NCBI GenBank assembly: GCA_937902665.1
Contig: CALELM010000096.1
Coordinates: 1-18,860 of the forward strand
Direction of reading: 5' to 3'
DNA: 18,860 nucleotides
Source: an uncultured Selenomonadaceae bacterium
GTDB taxonomy: Bacteria > Bacillota > Negativicutes > Selenomonadales > Selenomonadaceae
Shown here: positions 15,827-18,860 of the stretch, one piece after another
Layout: each line of letters opens with the position of its first letter
How positions within the stretch are numbered: position 1 is the stretch's first letter
Position numbers and translations under genes: made by a program
Notes under the pieces: model-generated
The model's database searches: none
What the model saw: the letters and a program-made list of their open reading frames with translations, nothing else
What the model was told of the DNA's origin: nothing

Positions 15827-16404
15827 GGGGAGATGTCACTTTGGAAGAAGTCAAAGATATGGGATATTATAATGCATTGGCGATGCAGGCAGTTTCCGAC
15901 ATGGAGGCTTTTGAGGCGCTGTACCGAGAATTTTTTCCAAGGGTGTACAATTTCCTTTTTGCGAGGCTGAAAAACACGGCGGCTTCTGATGATGTGGTGA
16001 GTGTCGTCTTTATGAAGGCATACCAGAATCTTTCCAAATATGACAGTAGAAAGGCGGCATTTTCTACTTGGCTTTTTAGGATCGCTTCCAATGCGGTCGT
16101 TGACTATTGCAGGACGAAGGCACATCAGGCAGAGGAGGAATGGAAGGATTGCTTTCAGCCGGAAGCACCGAAAAGAGAGACACCTGAGGCAAGGCTGCTG
16201 GCAGAGGAGGGGGCAGAGGAGCTTCTCTGTGCTTTGGACCAGCTGGGAGAGCGTGAGCGGAGAATGATTGCGCTCAAATACTGGTCAGGGCTTTCCAACA
16301 AGGAAATTGCAGAGGTTATGGGAATCAGTGCCGGCAATGTTGGGGTCACGCTGTTTCGTGCCGTTGGAACCTTGCGAAAAATTTTGGAAGATGGAAAAGG
16401 ATAA
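15823..16404 (+). CDS. ECF-type RNA polymerase sigma factor
   Basis: The protein of up to 193 residues has sigma region 2 (about 27-95; LYREFFPRVYNFLF, then ASDDVVSVVFMKAY and FSTWLFRIASNAVVDY) and region 4 (about 130-188; LGERERRMIALKYWSGLSNKEIAEVMGISAGNV, a helix-turn-helix), with no region 1.1 or 3. This is the extracytoplasmic-function class. No anti-sigma factor or receptor gene follows. ATG 15823 overlaps the transporter stop codon (ATGA) but has no ribosome-binding site. TTG 15841, in the same frame, has GAGGGGAG eight bases upstream and may be the true start; ATG 15859 is a third option. As the last gene of the export operon it likely controls the system or its remote substrate genes, which is an inference from position. 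Confidence 0.85.
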   Translation: MRGDVTLEEVKDMGYYNALAMQAVSDMEAFEALYREFFPRVYNFLFARLKNTAASDDVVSVVFMKAYQNLSKYDSRKAAFSTWLFRIASNAVVDYCRTKAHQAEEEWKDCFQPEAPKRETPEARLLAEEGAEELLCALDQLGERERRMIALKYWSGLSNKEIAEVMGISAGNVGVTLFRAVGTLRKILEDGKG

Positions 16405-16459
16405 TTTTAAATGGTTTGTGAAGCAGTCACAAGCATCGTGGGCATTTTGGGAAAATTCC

Positions 16460-16488
16460 TTGAAGGAGCATATAAAAAATGATACACT
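16460..16488 (+). promoter_or_regulatory. sigma-A type promoter for serS
   Basis: TTGAAG (16460-16465) and TACACT (16483-16488) are 17 bases apart, with TGA directly before the -10 as in extended -10 promoters. Transcription would begin around 16495, about 35 bases before the serS start. A dyad, GATACA-5 bases-TGTATC (16481-16497), covers the -10 and start point and might bind a regulator. No T-box leader fits in so short a 5' region. Confidence 0.6.
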
Positions 16489-16529
16489 GAATGTATCAAA
16501 ATTTTGCATGATTTGGAGTGTGAGTTGCC

Positions 16530-17810
16530 GTGCTGGATATGAAATTTGTCCGTGACCATTTGGACGAGGTTCGTCAAATGCTCAAGAACCGCAATAATCC
16601 CCTGCAGCTGGATGAGTTCTCCGAGCTTGAGAAAAAGCGTCGGGAAATCCTCTGCGAGGTGGAGGAGCTGAAGGGGAAGCGCAACGCTGTATCAAAAGAA
16701 ATCAGCGTGATGAAGAGAAACAAGGAAAATACGGATGCCGTTGTGCTGGAGATGCGCAAGGTCGGAGAGAGGATCAGTGCGATGGACGCAGACCTCAAGG
16801 ACGTGGAGGAAAAGCTGCGGGATATTCTCTTGCACATTCCGAACATGCCGAAGGAGGATGTTCCCCTTGGCAAGGACGATACGGACAATCCGGAGGTTCG
16901 CAAGTGGGGAACGCCGAGGGAGTTTTCCTTTGAGCCGAAGGCACATTGGGATATCGGCACGGATCTGGATATTCTGGATGCTGACCGTGCGGCAAAGGTT
17001 GCAGGGGCAAGGTTCATGTTCTACAAGGGAATGGGGGCAAGGCTGGAGCGTGCCTGCATCAATTTCATGATGGACCTGCATGCGGACAAGCATGGCTATA
17101 CGGAAATCTTGGCACCCTATATTGCCAACAAGGACAGCATGATCGGTACGGGGCAGCTGCCGAAGTTTGCCGAGGACATGTTCAAGCTGGAGGGGCTGGA
17201 TTATTACCTCGTGCCAACGGCGGAGGTTCCTACGACGAATTTCCATCGGGATGAGATTTTGGATGGGGCGAAGCTGCCGGAGTATTACAGTGCCTATACG
17301 GCTTGCTTCCGTGCGGAGGCAGGAAGCGCAGGCAGGGATACGAGAGGCTTGATTCGCCAGCACCAGTTCAACAAGGTGGAGCTTATCAAGTTCGTGAAGC
17401 CGGAAGATTCGTGGGATGAGCTGGAGTCTATGGTGGATGCGGCGGAGGACGTGTTGCGGGTGCTGGAGATTCCTTACCATGTGGTGCAGCTTTGCACGGG
17501 TGACATGAGCTTCACGTCTGCCAAGACCTATGACATCGAGGTGTGGTTCCCGAGCCAGAACCGTTACCGTGAGATTTCTTCCTGCTCGAACTGCTTGGAT
17601 TACCAAGCACGGCGTGCCAATATCAAGTTCCGCAGGGAAACCAAGGGCAAGCCGGAGTTCGTCCATACGCTGAACGGTTCGGGGCTTGCTGTCGGCAGGA
17701 CGGTTGCTGCCATCTTGGAGAATTATCAGCAGGAGGATGGCTCTGTCGTTGTGCCAAAGGCTCTTGTTCCCTACATGGGTGGCGTAGAGGTTATCAGGAA
17801 GGCTGAATAA
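16530..17810 (+). CDS. serS: seryl-tRNA synthetase
   Basis: The 426-residue class II synthetase charges tRNA-Ser with serine in the cytoplasm. It has the N-terminal long antiparallel coiled coil (about 30-105) that grips the tRNA extra arm and the catalytic core. Motif 2 reads FRAEAGSAGRDTRGLIRQHQ, and motif 3 includes GSGLAVGRTVAAILENYQ. PTAEVPTTN (about 231-239) is the serine-binding TxE loop. Length and sequence are ordinary for the bacterial type. The start is GTG at 16530, with GGAGTG a little far upstream; the protein begins MLDMKFVRDHLDEVR as in most relatives. It has its own promoter and terminator, so it is transcribed apart from the export operon. Confidence 0.97.
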   Translation: MLDMKFVRDHLDEVRQMLKNRNNPLQLDEFSELEKKRREILCEVEELKGKRNAVSKEISVMKRNKENTDAVVLEMRKVGERISAMDADLKDVEEKLRDILLHIPNMPKEDVPLGKDDTDNPEVRKWGTPREFSFEPKAHWDIGTDLDILDADRAAKVAGARFMFYKGMGARLERACINFMMDLHADKHGYTEILAPYIANKDSMIGTGQLPKFAEDMFKLEGLDYYLVPTAEVPTTNFHRDEILDGAKLPEYYSAYTACFRAEAGSAGRDTRGLIRQHQFNKVELIKFVKPEDSWDELESMVDAAEDVLRVLEIPYHVVQLCTGDMSFTSAKTYDIEVWFPSQNRYREISSCSNCLDYQARRANIKFRRETKGKPEFVHTLNGSGLAVGRTVAAILENYQQEDGSVVVPKALVPYMGGVEVIRKAE

Positions 17811-17824
17811 GTTGTATATGAAAG

Positions 17825-17871
17825 GGCTGTGAAAAGCAAAGAATCTGTTTTTCACAGTCTATTTTTGTTTT
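17825..17871 (+). terminator. rho-independent terminator after serS
   Basis: GGCTGTGAAAA pairs with TTTTCACAGTC (one G-T pair) around a 13-base loop, followed by TATTTTTGTTTT. It begins 15 bases after the serS stop codon. Confidence 0.85.
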
Positions 17872-17922
17872 CGCAAAAGGATTTTTCAAGAAAATGTTGA
17901 ATTTAAAAGAGGAAATGATTTT

Positions 17923-17935
17923 CTGCATTATGCAG
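17923..17935. promoter_or_regulatory. perfect dyad upstream of rubrerythrin
   Basis: CTGCATTATGCAG is a perfect palindrome around a central T, lying 25 bases before the rubrerythrin ATG and just upstream of its ribosome-binding site. It could be an operator or a short hairpin in the leader. It does not match the PerR or Fur consensus that I know, and no clear -35/-10 pair was found here. Confidence 0.25.
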
Positions 17936-17959
17936 GAACAGAAAAGGAGAGATGTTTTG

Positions 17960-18493
17960 ATGGAACTGAAGGGATCGCAGACAGAAAAGAATCTTTGGGC
18001 GGCATTTGCAGGAGAATCGCAGGCGCGCAATAAGTACACGTATTTTTCCTCCAAGGCAAAGAAGGATGGTTATGTGCAGATTTCTAATATTTTTGCGGAA
18101 ACTGCTGACAATGAGAAGGAACATGCAAAGATTTGGTTCAAGCTGGTAGAGGGAATCGGCACGACGCCGGAAAACCTGAAGGCTGCGGCTGAGGGCGAGA
18201 ATGACGAGTGGACGAGCATGTACCCGGGCTTTGCCAAGACAGCAAGGGAAGAAGGCTTTACGAAGATTGCGGCGCTCTTTGAGGCTGTGGCAAAGATTGA
18301 GAAGGAGCATGAGGAACGTTACCGCCTGCTGCTTGCGAACATCGAGGAGGACAAGGTGTTCCAAAAGAGCGAGAAAATTATTTGGCAGTGCCTGAACTGC
18401 GGTTTTGTTTGCGAGGCTGACAAGGCACCGGAAAAATGCCCTGTCTGTGACCATCCGCAGAGCTACTTCCAGCAGGTTGCAAAAAATTATTGA
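17960..18493 (+). CDS. rbr: rubrerythrin
   Basis: The 177-residue cytoplasmic protein is a classical rubrerythrin, a peroxidase that protects anaerobes from hydrogen peroxide by passing electrons from a rubredoxin-like centre to a diiron site. The ferritin-like four-helix domain (about 1-135) has the two E-x2-H motifs, E52-K-E-H55 and E114-K-E-H117, plus Glu19 and Glu97/98. The C-terminal domain has CxxCG at 144-148 and CPVC at 160-163 for the single-iron site. The ATG at 17960 has AAGGAGAG (17944-17951) eight bases upstream. An in-frame ATG at 17894 would add 22 residues foreign to the family. The gene is monocistronic, with terminators on both sides. Its presence fits an anaerobe. Confidence 0.96.
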   Translation: MELKGSQTEKNLWAAFAGESQARNKYTYFSSKAKKDGYVQISNIFAETADNEKEHAKIWFKLVEGIGTTPENLKAAAEGENDEWTSMYPGFAKTAREEGFTKIAALFEAVAKIEKEHEERYRLLLANIEEDKVFQKSEKIIWQCLNCGFVCEADKAPEKCPVCDHPQSYFQQVAKNY

Positions 18494-18527
18494 TAAGATT
18501 TGTGCTTTGCATATTGCTTTGAACAGA

Positions 18528-18567
18528 AAATGCTCCATCGGAGGTGCAGGCTTCCGATGGAGCATTT
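18528..18567 (+). terminator. hairpin terminator after rubrerythrin
   Basis: AAATGCTCCATCGGA pairs perfectly over 15 bases with TCCGATGGAGCATTT around a 10-base loop, followed by GTTATTT. It lies 35 bases after the rubrerythrin stop codon. Confidence 0.8.
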
Positions 18568-18623
18568 GTTATTTCCAGTAGTTTTGAGCTTCTGCTTTGG
18601 CAAGTCTGTCGCTTCGTTGAAAA

Positions 18624-18660
18624 GGGGCTGTTGCACATTACATTTACGTGCAACAGCCCC
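18624..18660 (-). terminator. hairpin terminator of the autotransporter gene
   Basis: GGGGCTGTTGCAC pairs with GTGCAACAGCCCC over 13 bases around an 11-base loop. On the - strand it is followed by TTTT and lies 21 bases past the autotransporter stop codon. Sequence and length closely match the hairpin at 3203-3239. Next to it, TCGCTTCGTTGAAA (18609-18622) is a 14-base exact match to the 91-bp repeat. Confidence 0.7.
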
Positions 18661-18681
18661 TTTGGCATTTGTTTCGTATGT

Positions 18682-18860
18682 TTAGAATGCCCAGTTAAGT
18701 CCTACATTTGCCGAGATTCCCCGTTGTTTTCCTGCGTATCCCGTGAGGTTTACGTCAATCGCTACAGGGTTCTTCTCGGAGATGGGACGTTTCCAGCCAA
18801 GTTCGAGAAGTCCGCTCGATCCCTTCATGCTCGGTGTCGGGGTGGAAAGCCCACGGTAGC
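18682..18860 (-). CDS. autotransporter outer-membrane beta-barrel protein, C-terminal fragment
   Basis: The last 58 codons of a - strand gene run in from the right edge to a TAA at 18682-18684. The translated end contains SSGLLELGWKRPISEKNP, then DVNLTGYAGKQRGISANV and the ending GLNWAF. Alternating polar and hydrophobic residues, the YAGKQRG turn and the final aromatic Phe are the hallmark of the last strands of an autotransporter barrel, where the terminal Phe signals assembly by the BAM machinery. The passenger domain and start are outside the window, so its function is unknown. The fragment shows that the host has an outer membrane. It converges with rubrerythrin, with a hairpin terminator for each gene in between. 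Confidence 0.82.
   Translation of the reverse strand, partial: YRGLSTPTPSMKGSSGLLELGWKRPISEKNPVAIDVNLTGYAGKQRGISANVGLNWAF

Noticed and set aside
16416..16432. CRP/FNR-like site TTGTGA-N5-TCACAA
   Set aside because: The half-sites resemble CRP, but the spacer is five rather than six bases and no CRP-type regulator is indicated; kept only as a dyad.
16405..16529. T-box leader controlling serS
   Set aside because: The predicted transcript leader is only about 35 bases, far too short for a T-box, and no specifier stem or T-box sequence is seen.
16692..17855. 387-codon open frame on the - strand
   Set aside because: It is antisense to serS, which is unmistakable, and its translation is low-complexity and domain-free.

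Overview
The window looks like chromosomal DNA of a diderm Firmicute of class Negativicutes, most likely near Selenomonas, Mitsuokella or Anaerovibrio. Three things point there. Shine-Dalgarno sites and -35/-10 promoters are Firmicute-like and base composition is about half G+C. The right edge carries the C-terminal strands of an outer-membrane autotransporter barrel ending in Phe. The peptide-export operon includes an adaptor with the motif that docks TolC-type outer-membrane channels. The genus is an inference.

Left part (1-3240, all + strand): crcB (fluoride exporter) next to a truncated copy of a dispersed 91-bp repeat. Then, behind a good sigma-A promoter (575-603), come a DEDDh 3'-5' exonuclease, a PreA-like dihydropyrimidine dehydrogenase subunit with an unusual N-terminal eight-cysteine extension, and a small A+T-rich gene of unknown function. 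A strong hairpin follows. Next (3240-6603) is an amino-acid permease on the - strand, bracketed by two inverted copies of the 91-bp repeat and followed by its terminator. A divergently oriented acidic-substrate:cation symporter lies beyond it. The intergenic DNA beside the repeats holds short stretches that read like gene remnants.

Aromatic biosynthesis (6696-8650): pheA (prephenate dehydratase) and a type I-beta DAHP synthase, 20 bp apart, closed by a terminator. These are the last and first committed steps toward phenylalanine.

Peptide-export operon (8780-16404): five genes with 4-bp or 1-bp overlaps. They encode an RND/HlyD-type periplasmic adaptor, a short NHLM-type secretion protein, an NHLM-type peptidase/ABC transporter with an intact C39 Cys-His-Asp site, a second permease/ATPase with a long N-terminal domain, and an ECF sigma factor. 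This is the core of a nitrile-hydratase-leader-peptide (NHLP) type RiPP exporter, but no precursor peptide, modification enzyme or TolC-like channel is in the window. The likely picture is cleavage of a leader by the C39 domain, export by the ABC pair, and passage through the adaptor to an outer-membrane channel encoded elsewhere. The sigma factor may coordinate the remote substrate genes.

Right part (16460-18860): serS with its own promoter and terminator, a rubrerythrin gene with terminator, and the 3' end of a - strand autotransporter gene. No rRNA, tRNA, CRISPR array or complete insertion sequence was recognised.
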